This document shows positions 1 to 8,068 of a stretch of DNA of 33,443 bases, piece by piece. The position numbers and the translations under genes were made by a program. Below the pieces are notes generated by a model that made no database searches, was not told the DNA's origin, and saw nothing but the letters and a program-made list of their open reading frames with translations. The stretch comes from DAOQAU01 sp964640325 (GTDB taxonomy: Bacteria; Cyanobacteriota; Vampirovibrionia; Gastranaerophilales; Gastranaerophilaceae). How positions within the stretch are numbered: the stretch's first letter is position 1; each line of letters begins with the position of its first letter. The DNA is taken from positions 1 through 33,443 of the forward strand of contig CAZXID010000021.1 in NCBI GenBank assembly GCA_964640325.1. The letters run 5' to 3'.

Positions 1-73
1 CAAAATCATGTTTCAAGCTATTACTAAGTTCTAGAGTTTTCTAGGCAAGCCCCTTTATTATTTATCTACCCAC

Positions 74-102
74 TTGAAAAAAGAATGATTGTTTGTTATA
101 AT
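74..102 (+). promoter_or_regulatory. sigma70-type promoter for the 80-aa membrane protein
   Basis: A -35 box TTGAAA (74-79) is followed after exactly 17 nt by a perfect -10 box TATAAT (97-102). Transcription would start near 109. This leaves a leader of about 37 nt before the ATG at 146, with an AGGTG ribosome site at 136-140. The predicted start excludes the upstream in-frame start codon at 89. The remaining gene-free sequence from 1 to 73 shows no recognisable feature. Confidence 0.7.
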
Positions 103-145
103 GTGTGAGTTATATGTTTTCTTTTTAGAATATTCAGGTGAAGTT

Positions 146-388
146 ATGATTACACAAATTAGTGGTCTTGATTCTGTTAGTGCTGCAAAAGATCCGCGGA
201 GAAAATCTCAGAGTATTAGGTTTAAGCACCCTCGTTCGAACATTTCCTACAAGAGTGGTGATTATCCGGTTGCTTATAATCATCAAAAGAACGAAGCACT
301 TTTGACAAGCATCTCCATTGTAGCCGGTTCAACTCTTTTTACTCTCGGATATTTTCTTTTTATGGCATTAAAAAAAGCTAAACCTTAA
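146..388 (+). CDS. small tail-anchored membrane protein, unknown function
   Basis: This 80-residue protein is not one I recognise. Its N-terminal 45 or so residues are polar and basic, including a DPRRK stretch. A single hydrophobic segment at about residues 51-74 (LLTSISIVAGSTLFTL and onward) ends in a short basic tail, KKAKP. That layout suggests a C-terminally anchored inner-membrane protein with a soluble N-terminal region. The ATG at 146 is chosen because AGGTG lies 5 nt upstream and the promoter at 74-102 would start transcription near 109, inside the longer reading frame from 89. It is convergent with the next gene (gap 35 nt), and I see no clear terminator hairpin between them. It appears to be transcribed alone. 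Confidence 0.6.
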   Translation: MITQISGLDSVSAAKDPRRKSQSIRFKHPRSNISYKSGDYPVAYNHQKNEALLTSISIVAGSTLFTLGYFLFMALKKAKP

Positions 389-423
389 AAAGTCTCTTAT
401 TTTATTATTTTTACACCAAAAAA

Positions 424-1848
424 TTAAGCCGAAGGTGTCATTTGTGTTGCTGTCGCTTTAAGCTCTTTGTATGATTGGAGTCCTTCTTTCCAGTTATCGA
501 CAAATTGCATGTCTTTTTCGGCGACTTCCTGTGGAAGTCCTGCGTGATGGATTTTAGGAATCAAATAATCTTCACTGTATTCAATTTGCTTTGGGTAATT
601 GTCATCGGTGTCATTGCATATAAAAATTAATTTTCCGTCTTTGTCTTTTTTTGTACCTATTATGGTTATTTCATGTCCGTTTACGATTATATTATTTTGA
701 TCTGTTTGCGTATATCCTATAATAACGTTTTCTCCCATTGCAAGAGATTCAAGAATGTGTTTTTTTATTGTAGCAAAGTCTGTTTCGTAGCCTGTTAATT
801 TTGCATTTTCGTCCACAGTTTGATAGGTGACTGAAATTTTGTTTTTATCTTCGACGATTGATTCAGTAAAAGTTTTTTCAAATTCAATCAATCCTTTGTC
901 GTTTTGATTGAACTTACCTGCTCTAACGTCAGTCAAAGAATTGTAAGATTGTTGTGAGCCGACATTCATAAAGGTTGATTGCATTAGAACATCTATTAGG
1001 GAGCGTTCAAGTGGGTCTTTGTGTGAATTTTGGATTTGCGCTCTCAGAATAGCATTTTTATCCGGCGCAAGAGTTAATTTGGCTGTTTTAAAATCATTTG
1101 CTTCGTACGGGACTTCAAAAGCGTTTAAAAGCCATATTGCATCAAGTGCGGTGTTTGCGAGTTTATCAAGATGTATATTTTTTTTAACCGAAAGCTTTGG
1201 TGAGGACAATTCTTGGGCAAACCTTGCAAATTCTGCAGGCATTTGTTTTGCCAAATTAAATTCAATGCTCGCAGACACGCAGGCACCTGAATGTTCTACA
1301 TTTATGGTTTGTTCATTTATGGGGTCTTTGTCATTTTTTAACCCCATTGCTTTTTGAATTAGGTTTGTCGGAAGAGAGTTATTTGTTCCTATCTCTAATA
1401 TTTTTGGTACATATTCTTTTGGTATATCTCCAAAATTTTGTGTTATAACAAAAGGGTCTGCAATTGTGTTTATTGTTTCTTTTAGTACCGTAGCAGGGTT
1501 GAGGCCTTCAGCTCTCGGTTCGGCAATTATCTTGTAAAGATTATCAAGAGTTGTAGAATTATCGTTTGAGTTTGAATCAAGTAATTTTCCTGTTTTTAGG
1601 AGTAATTCAAGATTTTTTCTTTCAGTTTTGGGAAGCACTTTATTTATTGCCGAGTATTTTTGTTTTTCTTCTTTATTTGCAAGTTCTGTTCTTAAGTTTA
1701 TATTTGGACCAGCGGTAAATGAAATAGGATTTTTTACAGTAGGAATAACGGCACTGAGTGCTTTTACGGATTTATCCCCCGTATTTTCCACAGAAGAGGG
1801 TTTTAAGGGATTTGTGCTGTAGTTATTGATTCTGTTTATTGAATACAC
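424..1848 (-). CDS. large protein with possible papain-like cysteine peptidase core, unknown function
   Basis: The protein has 474 residues and starts at GTG, with AGGA about 10 nt upstream. There is no signal peptide. The first 60 residues are low in complexity and contain NPISFTAGP. Three spaced motifs fit a Cys-His-Asn/Asp hydrolase: GACVSAS (C190), NGHEITIIG (H392) and ICNDTDDN (N412/D413). Q137 in VITQNFGD is a possible oxyanion residue. This order and context, with a Cys at a helix start and a His in a strand followed by N/D, is typical of papain-fold and C39/C70-like enzymes. I cannot place it in a named family. It diverges from the TOPRIM gene at 1989 and converges on the 80-aa membrane protein. 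The peptidase call is inference from motifs; the reading frame itself is secure. Confidence 0.5.
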   Translation of the reverse strand: MYSINRINNYSTNPLKPSSVENTGDKSVKALSAVIPTVKNPISFTAGPNINLRTELANKEEKQKYSAINKVLPKTERKNLELLLKTGKLLDSNSNDNSTTLDNLYKIIAEPRAEGLNPATVLKETINTIADPFVITQNFGDIPKEYVPKILEIGTNNSLPTNLIQKAMGLKNDKDPINEQTINVEHSGACVSASIEFNLAKQMPAEFARFAQELSSPKLSVKKNIHLDKLANTALDAIWLLNAFEVPYEANDFKTAKLTLAPDKNAILRAQIQNSHKDPLERSLIDVLMQSTFMNVGSQQSYNSLTDVRAGKFNQNDKGLIEFEKTFTESIVEDKNKISVTYQTVDENAKLTGYETDFATIKKHILESLAMGENVIIGYTQTDQNNIIVNGHEITIIGTKKDKDGKLIFICNDTDDNYPKQIEYSEDYLIPKIHHAGLPQEVAEKDMQFVDNWKEGLQSYKELKATATQMTPSA

Positions 1849-1954
1849 GATTTAACACATCCTGACGTAAAACTTTTAAGTTTCACTTTGAGTAACAATA
1901 CATTTACCTTCACATATTATTATAAAAAACAAAAACTTTAAAAAGTTGCTTTTT

Positions 1955-1963
1955 TGGTATATA
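1955..1963 (+). promoter_or_regulatory. possible extended -10 promoter for the TOPRIM gene
   Basis: The sequence TGGTATATA fits an extended -10 element (TGn followed by a TATAAT-like hexamer). It lies about 25 nt before the TTG start at 1989, with an AAAGG ribosome site between them. No convincing -35 box is present at the usual spacing, so the call is weak. Confidence 0.3.
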
Positions 1964-1988
1964 TTTTCTTAAGAAAGGTTACAATCAC

Positions 1989-2969
1989 TTGGAAGAAAAA
2001 ATAAAATTTAAAACTCTTGCAAAATCGCAGCTAATAATCTCTTTGGACAGGCTTACCAGATTTAAACCTGCGGAAGAAAAATATTTGAGAGTTTTTAAAG
2101 ATATTGTCCTTTCTTGTCTAATTAATCCCAAATATAATAAAAAACAGCTTGATGCAATGCCTTATGAAACGCTTAAGAGTTTAGCAGAGCAGATTTTTAA
2201 TTCATCTGTCGCTTCAGATAGTAAAAATTTGCTTACCGTTAACAAAAAACTCTTGGAATATGAAACAAACGCTTTTTCATTGAATAAAAATGCCTTAATT
2301 TTGCTTGAAAATAAAATTAACTATAATGGGGCAATTAATTTGATTAAAGATGAAAAGTTACCGCTGAATTTAATCTGGCTTAAGTCGCTTTGCAGAAATA
2401 CAAATCAAAAAAAATACAGAACACAATATTCAATAAAATTCCCTATAGAAAAGATTGTTATAGCAGAGGGGATTACAGAAGAAATTTTGTTGCCGGAATT
2501 TGCAAAATTATGCGGATATGATTTTGACAAACACGGTGTTTATTTGATTTCTGCCGGCGGAAAAAATCAGGTTGTAAAACTTTTTTATTCACTTTGTGAA
2601 AATTTAAAGCTGCCTGTTTTTGTACTTTTGGATAGCGATGCGAAAGAAAATTTTGCTCAAATTTGCCCAAAATTAAGAAAAGCTGATAAGGTTTATGTTA
2701 TTCAAAAGGGAGAATTTGAAGACATTTTGCCCATTCCCCTTGTCAAAAAAACTTTGAACAATTATCTTAAAAACTTTTCTTCGGTTGGTTTAAAAGATTT
2801 GAAGCAGAATAAACCTATGACAAAAATTTTGGAAGAAATTTTTAAACAAAAGGGATTTGGCGAATTCAAAAAAGCGGAATTTGCACAAATGGTCAGACAA
2901 AATATTTCTTCTAAAACCGGCTCAAGTGAAGAGATAAAAAATATTATAAGTATGTTGAGTAAAACTTAG
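1989..2969 (+). CDS. stand-alone OLD-like TOPRIM domain protein
   Basis: The protein has 326 residues and starts at TTG with AAAGG about 10 nt upstream. The C-terminal half carries the TOPRIM acidic set in OLD-nuclease style: E160 in VIAEGITEEILLPE, D215/D217 in LLDSDAKE, and the GEFED motif (E242, E244, D245). In OLD-family nucleases this domain binds two metals and cuts DNA, and it normally follows an ABC-type ATPase. Here the N-terminal 150 residues are helical and contain no Walker A motif, and no ATPase or UvrD-like helicase gene adjoins it. It may be a TOPRIM nuclease acting alone or with a partner encoded elsewhere. Its stop codon overlaps the stop of the convergent TPR gene by 4 nt. 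The domain call is fairly secure; the role (defence or repair) is unknown. Confidence 0.65.
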   Translation: MEEKIKFKTLAKSQLIISLDRLTRFKPAEEKYLRVFKDIVLSCLINPKYNKKQLDAMPYETLKSLAEQIFNSSVASDSKNLLTVNKKLLEYETNAFSLNKNALILLENKINYNGAINLIKDEKLPLNLIWLKSLCRNTNQKKYRTQYSIKFPIEKIVIAEGITEEILLPEFAKLCGYDFDKHGVYLISAGGKNQVVKLFYSLCENLKLPVFVLLDSDAKENFAQICPKLRKADKVYVIQKGEFEDILPIPLVKKTLNNYLKNFSSVGLKDLKQNKPMTKILEEIFKQKGFGEFKKAEFAQMVRQNISSKTGSSEEIKNIISMLSKT

Positions 2970-3523
2970 TTTTTATTTGTTAGCTCGCTTAAATAGCTTT
3001 TTACCGCGCCCGTTATTATCAATTTCGGTTCTTTTGAACAAAATTCATCAAGTTTAATAATTCCTTTTTTTGTTTCACCTTTTTGTATGTACAAAAGACC
3101 TAGCATCAAGGTGTTAAAGGATGTTTTTGGTTTATTCGAATAAATTTTAATTTGATAATCAAGGCACTTTTGTGCTTTGAAACATTTTGCAAGATTTTGA
3201 TAATAAACAAAATTCAGCGGATATATTCTTATTGCTTTTTGAAAACAGTCTTGAGCCCATTTTGTCTGATTTATAATCATATAGGCTTCGCCCAGATTAT
3301 TATAATATACAGCGCTTGCCTGTGAATGGGGGTTTAAACTTATAGCTATTTTGTATTCCTGAATGGCCGCAAAGTAATTTTGCTCGCTCATGTAAGCTGC
3401 ACCCAAATTATTATGCATTGATGAATTTTTTTCGGCATCAATAACATAAACTTCTGATACTTGGGCGCCTGAAAAAATCAGAGATATTAAAAGTAAGCCA
3501 AAAATTAAAAAAGATTTTTTCAT
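2966..3523 (-). CDS. exported TPR protein
   Basis: The protein has 185 residues. A clear signal peptide (KK, then a hydrophobic run to about residue 20, with SGAQ near the likely cleavage site) is followed by roughly three tetratricopeptide repeats. Recognisable repeat cores are NNLGAAYMSEQNYFAAIQEY and YYNNLGEAYMI, with a third at about residues 95-130. TPRs are protein-binding scaffolds; here the scaffold would face the periplasm. It is the last gene of a four-gene minus-strand unit, and its ATG overlaps the stop of the MBL hydrolase gene by 4 nt, which implies coupled translation. Its 3' end overlaps that of the convergent TOPRIM gene by 4 nt. Partner proteins cannot be named. Confidence 0.8.
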   Translation of the reverse strand: MKKSFLIFGLLLISLIFSGAQVSEVYVIDAEKNSSMHNNLGAAYMSEQNYFAAIQEYKIAISLNPHSQASAVYYNNLGEAYMIINQTKWAQDCFQKAIRIYPLNFVYYQNLAKCFKAQKCLDYQIKIYSNKPKTSFNTLMLGLLYIQKGETKKGIIKLDEFCSKEPKLIITGAVKSYLSELTNKN

Positions 3524-4461
3524 AGCAAATCTATTTCAAGTCCTTCGTGAGCCAAAAATGCGCTATCTGAAATTCCTTGGTAATGTGAAGCTATTTCTGA
3601 TAATTTTTCGTCTGAGTATGAAGGGTCAAAGTGATAAAATGCTAACTTTCTTGCACCGGACTGTTTTTGACAATCAAGGGCCATGTCAAAAGTTGAATGC
3701 CCGTAGCCCTGTTTAGATGAAAAAGGATCGAGATAGTCTTCTGTTGTATATTGCGAATCGTGGATTAATAAATCACAGTCTCTTGCAAACATAGACAGTT
3801 TTTTGTCGCCGCCCAGATAACTTTCTTTGTCAGTCGCATATACAAGTGATTTGTCTTTGTAGGCTATTTTGTAGACCATAACGCCTTCTTGCGGATGCGC
3901 ATAAGATTTGTGGCATGTGATTATTATTTCGTCATTTTTGGGTTTAAAATCTGCTCTAAGCGTTATTTTTTCAACTTTTATTTCGTCTTTGTCAATTATT
4001 ATGACTTGATTTTCGTTTAAATCAAAAATGTTTAAGTTCGCTGCTATATCGCCTAAATCCAAAGGGAAAGACTTTGTGAAAAGAAGTTGGGACAATTCAT
4101 CTGCAAGATTTTGATTGTAATCTACAGAGCCGAAAATATTTAAGGTTGTGCTTGCAAGGTGAGATGGTCTGAAAAACGTAAAACCTTGTATGTGGTCTTG
4201 ATGAATATGTGACAAGAGAAGAATTGCATTAATAGGTTTTCTGTCATGAATTGAAGTCCCTGACATTATGTGTTCTTGCATAAGTGAATTTCCCAAATCA
4301 ATCAAGCCGGTACCTGCATCGAGAATTATCAATTTGCCGCCGACATTTACTTCAACGCAAGAGGTATTGCCGCCATATTTAAGATAATCCCTGCTTGCTA
4401 TAGGATAGCTTCCTCTTACGCCTCTGAATTTAACTTTGAATTCGTTTTTTGTGTTTCTCAT
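3520..4461 (-). CDS. MBL-fold metallohydrolase (GVRGS/GGNTSC type)
   Basis: The protein has 313 residues from the ATG at 4461, which has AAGGA at a good distance; the longer in-frame start at 4518 would run back into the upstream gene. The zinc motif SHIHQDH (H85, H87, D89, H90) is intact. Further likely ligands sit in KSYAHP, YATDKE, YGHST and FYHFDP. The opening GVRGSYP and YGGNTSCVEV mark a distinct MBL subfamily related to RNase Z-like and phosphodiesterase-like enzymes. There is no signal peptide, so it should act in the cytoplasm. It lies third in a tightly packed operon, 10 nt after the metallophosphoesterase stop and overlapping the next TPR gene by 4 nt. The substrate is not evident; a phosphodiester is plausible from family and context. 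Confidence 0.8.
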   Translation of the reverse strand: MRNTKNEFKVKFRGVRGSYPIASRDYLKYGGNTSCVEVNVGGKLIILDAGTGLIDLGNSLMQEHIMSGTSIHDRKPINAILLLSHIHQDHIQGFTFFRPSHLASTTLNIFGSVDYNQNLADELSQLLFTKSFPLDLGDIAANLNIFDLNENQVIIIDKDEIKVEKITLRADFKPKNDEIIITCHKSYAHPQEGVMVYKIAYKDKSLVYATDKESYLGGDKKLSMFARDCDLLIHDSQYTTEDYLDPFSSKQGYGHSTFDMALDCQKQSGARKLAFYHFDPSYSDEKLSEIASHYQGISDSAFLAHEGLEIDLL

Positions 4462-4471
4462 CTTTTCATCC

Positions 4472-5455
4472 TTATTTTTTTTCAATAATAAAAGTGGAAT
4501 TGCGGTCTTTTTCTTCACCGTAATATTTTCCGGCTCCGAAAACCATCATTTTTGCACGCTTTTGAACATCTTTATAGCGTGTTTCTTTCAAATAAATATC
4601 AAAAATAACTTTATCTTTTTGTTTATGAATTCTTACCAATCGAAAAGAATTCGGGTAAGATACAAGAGACGGGGTGCTTACGTGAAGAATATTATCTCTT
4701 TGGGTAATTTTTGTTGCATGATAGTGTCCGGAAAAAATTGCAATAGGATTTTTGTATTTTTCTATGACAGCAAGGACTTCATCAGTATTTAAAACTCTGT
4801 GGTTAGGGCTTGAAATAGGTTCTACAAGGGGCATATGTAAAAAGATTAAAACAGTGTCTTTTTTTGATTTTGAAAGTTCTCTGTCCAGCCACTTAATTTG
4901 TTCTTCAGAAATTTGTCCGTTTGCGGTAATTCGGTCGTCAATGATTGAATCAAGAGCTATAACCTTGTACCCTTTTTTAGGAATGAAGCTGTAGTAGGGC
5001 TTTGAAAAAATGAAATTTTTATTGTGGGATTTTAAAATATCCAGATAAAGTTGTTTTGAGAGGTATCCGCCTATTGAGATGTCGTGATTGCCAAAAACAG
5101 CATACCAAGGACATTTTAATCTGTTTGCGTAAGGCAAAAATTGCATAAGTTGTTTTTCGTAGGCAGTGTTGATCATATCGCCCGTAAACATTACAAAATC
5201 AATATTCGGGGTTTCATTTGTTTGATTTATAGCATCTTCTAAAAGTTCGCCCGATTCGGCAAGGAGTCTGTAAGAGGTGTTGGTTTTAGCCGTTGAAAAG
5301 TGAGCGTCACTTATTTGTACAAAAGAAAGATTGTCGGCAGATGCCATAACTTGCATTCCGCAGAATATCAACGCAGCAAGAAGTACTACGAAAAAGCTGT
5401 TTGTAAGCTTTTTAAAAAAACTGTCCTTTTTCTTTTTTCTGTTTTTTCTTTTCAT
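4472..5455 (-). CDS. membrane-anchored calcineurin-like metallophosphoesterase
   Basis: The protein has 327 residues. A strongly basic start (KRKNRKKKK) precedes one hydrophobic segment at about 20-40, either a signal anchor or an uncleaved signal, so the catalytic domain would sit outside the cytoplasm. All five metallophosphoesterase motifs are present: SDAH (D50, H52), TGDMIN (D93), FGNHD (N123, H124), LHMP (H207) and SGHYH (H244, H246). The spacing resembles CpdA/Icc-type phosphodiesterases and the PhoD-unrelated single-domain enzymes. The substrate is unknown. Its ATG overlaps the stop of the upstream TPR gene by 4 nt, and the MBL hydrolase follows 10 nt later. Two different metal-dependent hydrolase folds therefore sit side by side between two exported TPR scaffolds. 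Confidence 0.85.
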   Translation of the reverse strand: MKRKNRKKKKDSFFKKLTNSFFVVLLAALIFCGMQVMASADNLSFVQISDAHFSTAKTNTSYRLLAESGELLEDAINQTNETPNIDFVMFTGDMINTAYEKQLMQFLPYANRLKCPWYAVFGNHDISIGGYLSKQLYLDILKSHNKNFIFSKPYYSFIPKKGYKVIALDSIIDDRITANGQISEEQIKWLDRELSKSKKDTVLIFLHMPLVEPISSPNHRVLNTDEVLAVIEKYKNPIAIFSGHYHATKITQRDNILHVSTPSLVSYPNSFRLVRIHKQKDKVIFDIYLKETRYKDVQKRAKMMVFGAGKYYGEEKDRNSTFIIEKK

Positions 5456-6948
5456 TTTTCATTAAATCTCATATTTATAATTTCTTTAACTTCATTATAA
5501 TGGAAATTATCATCCAAAACTTCATATATTTTCAGTTTTGAAAGATAAAGTGCTTTTATATCAGGATATTTTTTTATGGCGCTGTTAAGTGTATTTATTG
5601 CATAACTTGCATTTCCGTTGTCAAAATAAATGTAGCTTAAATCAATATAGTCCTGATAATTTATCGGAGTAATTTTTGTTGCTGTATTTGTGTATTTTAT
5701 ATAGTTTTTTTTATCATCAAGGGACTTGTAGCAAAGTGCAAGATTATAGTAATAAACCGGCCTTAAACCGTCAAGCTCTATTGCTTTGGTGAAATCCGAC
5801 ATTGCCTCATTGATGTTTTTAAGTTTATAATTACAAAGTCCCGAATAGTTAAGGACTTCGGCAGAATTTTTGGTTTGGAACACTTCTTGAAAAATATTTA
5901 AGGCTTCCAGGTAATTTTCAAGATAGTATTCAATTTTTGCAAGTTCGTATTTGTATTGAATTGAATAACTTATTTCCATTGCTTTTAATATGTCCTGTTT
6001 TGCGGATTCATAACGACCTAAAACAAGGTTTGTTCTTGCCAGCATATAGTAGGAATAGTCTGAATTGGGGTTAAGTTCGTTATATTTGTTGAGGGCTGCA
6101 AGCGTGTAGTTAAATTCTTCTGTTTCAAAAAAGGTCATTGCAAGTGCCATATAAGCTTGGGTGAATTTTTCGTTAATTTTGACTGCTTCTTTGTAATTGT
6201 CAAGGGCTTTTGGATACATTCCTTTGTCTTTATAATAGTCACCTAAAAGATAATATGCCCAATAATCGTTAGGGTTGCATTTTGTTGCCTTTTGAAGACA
6301 GTAAAATTCTTGCTTAACCCAACCGAGCTGTTTGTAAAGCAATGCCATATTTACAAGCGGTTGCGTGTAATTTTTGTTTAGCCAATGTGCTTTTTTAAAA
6401 TATTTTATTGCCAAAGTCGGATTGTTTTTAAGCCAGTAGCACATTCCTAAATTATTATAGGCTTGGGCATTTCTTTTATCCATATTTATTGCTTTGAAAA
6501 AGTATTCTATGGCAACATTTAAATCTTTTTTTGCGTAAAATTCTTGACCTTTTTCGTTATAATAATCAGAGTCATAGTCCATTTTTTCAATATCGGCAGG
6601 CGCTACATTCAAAACCTCAAATCTTTTTAGCGGTTCTATGTCATCAGGAATGCCAACCAATAAATGCGGAGTTTCCTGTGGGTGTGTCGAAGGTTCTTCT
6701 TTTGTTGCAATTGTTTGTGTTCCGGTTAAAGGCAGAATTTTATTTTTTAAATCAATAGCACATTGATTTTGCGGTTCGATTTTCAAAATTTCGTCAATAT
6801 ATTCAAGTGCCTTTTGGTAATTGTTCGTGTCGAAATAGTTTGTAGCAATATCCAAGTAGTCATCCGTAATTTCATTGCTAAATGCAAAACTCGGATTTAA
6901 TATAAAAAGACACAATCCTATTAAAATTAAAAAAAGTCTTTGCTTCAT
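5452..6948 (-). CDS. exported multi-TPR protein
   Basis: The protein has 498 residues. A signal peptide (KQR, then hydrophobic LFLILIGLCLFIL, with FAFS near the cleavage site) is followed by one isolated TPR (about 28-62) and a linker. About ten consecutive repeats run from residue 125 to the end, for example AQAYNNLGMCYWLKNNPTLA and WAYYLLGDYYKDKGMYPKAL. It should form a periplasmic superhelical scaffold. It is the first gene of the four-gene minus-strand operon ending at 2966. The ATG has no Shine-Dalgarno; instead an extended -10 box ends 6 nt before it, so the mRNA is probably leaderless. Confidence 0.85.
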   Translation of the reverse strand: MKQRLFLILIGLCLFILNPSFAFSNEITDDYLDIATNYFDTNNYQKALEYIDEILKIEPQNQCAIDLKNKILPLTGTQTIATKEEPSTHPQETPHLLVGIPDDIEPLKRFEVLNVAPADIEKMDYDSDYYNEKGQEFYAKKDLNVAIEYFFKAINMDKRNAQAYNNLGMCYWLKNNPTLAIKYFKKAHWLNKNYTQPLVNMALLYKQLGWVKQEFYCLQKATKCNPNDYWAYYLLGDYYKDKGMYPKALDNYKEAVKINEKFTQAYMALAMTFFETEEFNYTLAALNKYNELNPNSDYSYYMLARTNLVLGRYESAKQDILKAMEISYSIQYKYELAKIEYYLENYLEALNIFQEVFQTKNSAEVLNYSGLCNYKLKNINEAMSDFTKAIELDGLRPVYYYNLALCYKSLDDKKNYIKYTNTATKITPINYQDYIDLSYIYFDNGNASYAINTLNSAIKKYPDIKALYLSKLKIYEVLDDNFHYNEVKEIINMRFNEK

Positions 6949-6954
6949 GTGCCA

Positions 6955-6982
6955 ATTATATCATAGATTTTTTTTTGTAGAA
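6955..6982 (-). promoter_or_regulatory. promoter predicting a leaderless mRNA for the TPR operon
   Basis: On the minus strand a perfect TATAAT (6960-6955) is preceded by TGA, making an extended -10. A weak -35-like TTCTAC lies at 6982-6977 with a 16-nt spacer. Only six bases separate the -10 from the ATG at 6948, so the expected start of transcription falls on the start codon itself. No ribosome-binding site is present between them. Confidence 0.6.
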
Positions 6983-7004
6983 TAAGTCGCAAACAAAATT
7001 AAAA

Positions 7005-7862
7005 TTATTTAATCAACAAAAGACTTATCCAAATTAAAAATATTCCTGACATAATCCCAAAAACCGAATAGTGACCGTCGCCATATTCTCTTGATAGCGG
7101 CAAAAGGGTATCAAAGGATATATAAATCATAATTCCTGCAACTGCTGCAAACAAAAATCCGATTGCAATTTGAGGAAGAAAATAATGCATCACAAACAGT
7201 CCTATAATAGCACCTATCGGTTCTGAAATTCCTGAAAGAAAAGAATACCATATCGCCATACGTTTTTTCCCCGTTGCATGATAAATAGGAAGCGCAACGG
7301 CAATGCCTTCAGGGACATTGTGAAGCGCAATTGCTATTGCAACAGAAATACCTAAAGTAACATTTTGGGTTGTAACAAAAAATGTTGCCATTCCTTCGGG
7401 GAAGTTATGTATTGCAATGGCTATTGCAGTTAAAATGCCTGCTCTTCTGATTTTATGGTGCTTGTATGAGCATATAATATCATTTTCGTCATTATTGTCG
7501 TTTCTGTGGCGGTGTTTTCTTTGCCTGCAGTATTCGGGCGGGCCGAAAAGGTCTTCATCAATGTGATCCGGAATAAAATAGTCTATCAAAATCGCAATCA
7601 CCATTCCGAAGGTGAACCCGAAAAATGTCATCCAATTTGCGTTATTGGGATAAAAGGGTTGTAAAAGCTTTTGTGCGCCTTGCAGAATTTCGGTGAAGGA
7701 TAAAAAAATCATTACCCCTGCAGAAAATCCCAATCCGATAGAAAGGGCTTTTATGTTTGTTCTTTTTATGAAAAAAGTGAACATTCCACCAACTACTGTC
7801 GCAAGCCCCGCCAGGAAGGTCATTGTTAGCGCTATTTGATAATTTGCAGGTGTGTGTGGCAT
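7005..7862 (-). CDS. ZIP-family divalent metal transporter
   Basis: The protein has 285 residues from the ATG at 7862, which has GAGGA just upstream. A longer frame from 7985 would read through a repeat and is rejected. About eight transmembrane segments are visible. The ZIP signature occurs twice in neighbouring helices: HNFPEG (152-157) and HNVPEG (181-186). These His and Glu residues form the metal site in ZupT-type importers. The cytoplasmic loop between helices 3 and 4 is rich in His and charged residues (residues 110-137, including RKHRHR and YKHH), as expected for metal sensing or binding. The likely job is uptake of zinc, iron or manganese across the inner membrane. It is transcribed alone and diverges from the DUF2023 gene across a repeat-bearing gap. 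Confidence 0.9.
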   Translation of the reverse strand: MPHTPANYQIALTMTFLAGLATVVGGMFTFFIKRTNIKALSIGLGFSAGVMIFLSFTEILQGAQKLLQPFYPNNANWMTFFGFTFGMVIAILIDYFIPDHIDEDLFGPPEYCRQRKHRHRNDNNDENDIICSYKHHKIRRAGILTAIAIAIHNFPEGMATFFVTTQNVTLGISVAIAIALHNVPEGIAVALPIYHATGKKRMAIWYSFLSGISEPIGAIIGLFVMHYFLPQIAIGFLFAAVAGIMIYISFDTLLPLSREYGDGHYSVFGIMSGIFLIWISLLLIK

Positions 7863-7972
7863 TTTTCCTCGCTTCTTAATTAATTTTACTACAAGCTTGA
7901 GAAAAATGAAAGAGCGGATAAACCTTGACCCCTCATACCCGCCCTCTTGCTTTACGGGACCCTTCACCCCTA

Positions 7973-7995
7973 CCCTCTCCCGCAAGGGGAGAGGG
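7973..7995. repeat. GC-rich intergenic hairpin repeat
   Basis: A perfect 9-bp stem, CCCTCTCCC (7973-7981) and GGGAGAGGG (7987-7995), encloses a GCAAG loop. The flanking sequence 7928-7972 is also unusually C-rich, with CCCG/CGGG arms at about 7938-7958, in contrast with the AT-rich surroundings. Stem sequences of this kind recur between genes in many bacterial genomes as REP-like elements. Only one copy is in this window, so family membership is inferred. It lies between the divergent ZIP and DUF2023 genes. Confidence 0.5.
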
Positions 7996-8068
7996 AGAAT
8001 AATTATTTTTTAAATATTTAGGAAACTTTTTTGCCAAAAAAAGGTCTAATATTATGTTGGGGTAATAT

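Noticed and set aside
89..145. Longer N-terminus for the first small protein
   Set aside because: The promoter at 74-102 would start transcription near 109, after this start codon, and AGGTG lies correctly before the ATG at 146.
1989..2969. A complete OLD/Gabija defence system
   Set aside because: No ATPase domain, UvrD-like helicase or reverse transcriptase gene is nearby; only the TOPRIM part can be supported.
4462..4518. Upstream start for the MBL hydrolase
   Set aside because: It would overlap the metallophosphoesterase gene by 47 nt without a ribosome site, whereas the ATG at 4461 has AAGGA at normal spacing.
7863..7985. N-terminal extension of the ZIP transporter
   Set aside because: It reads through the GC-rich repeat and gives a basic, non-conserved peptide; GAGGA lies just before the ATG at 7862.
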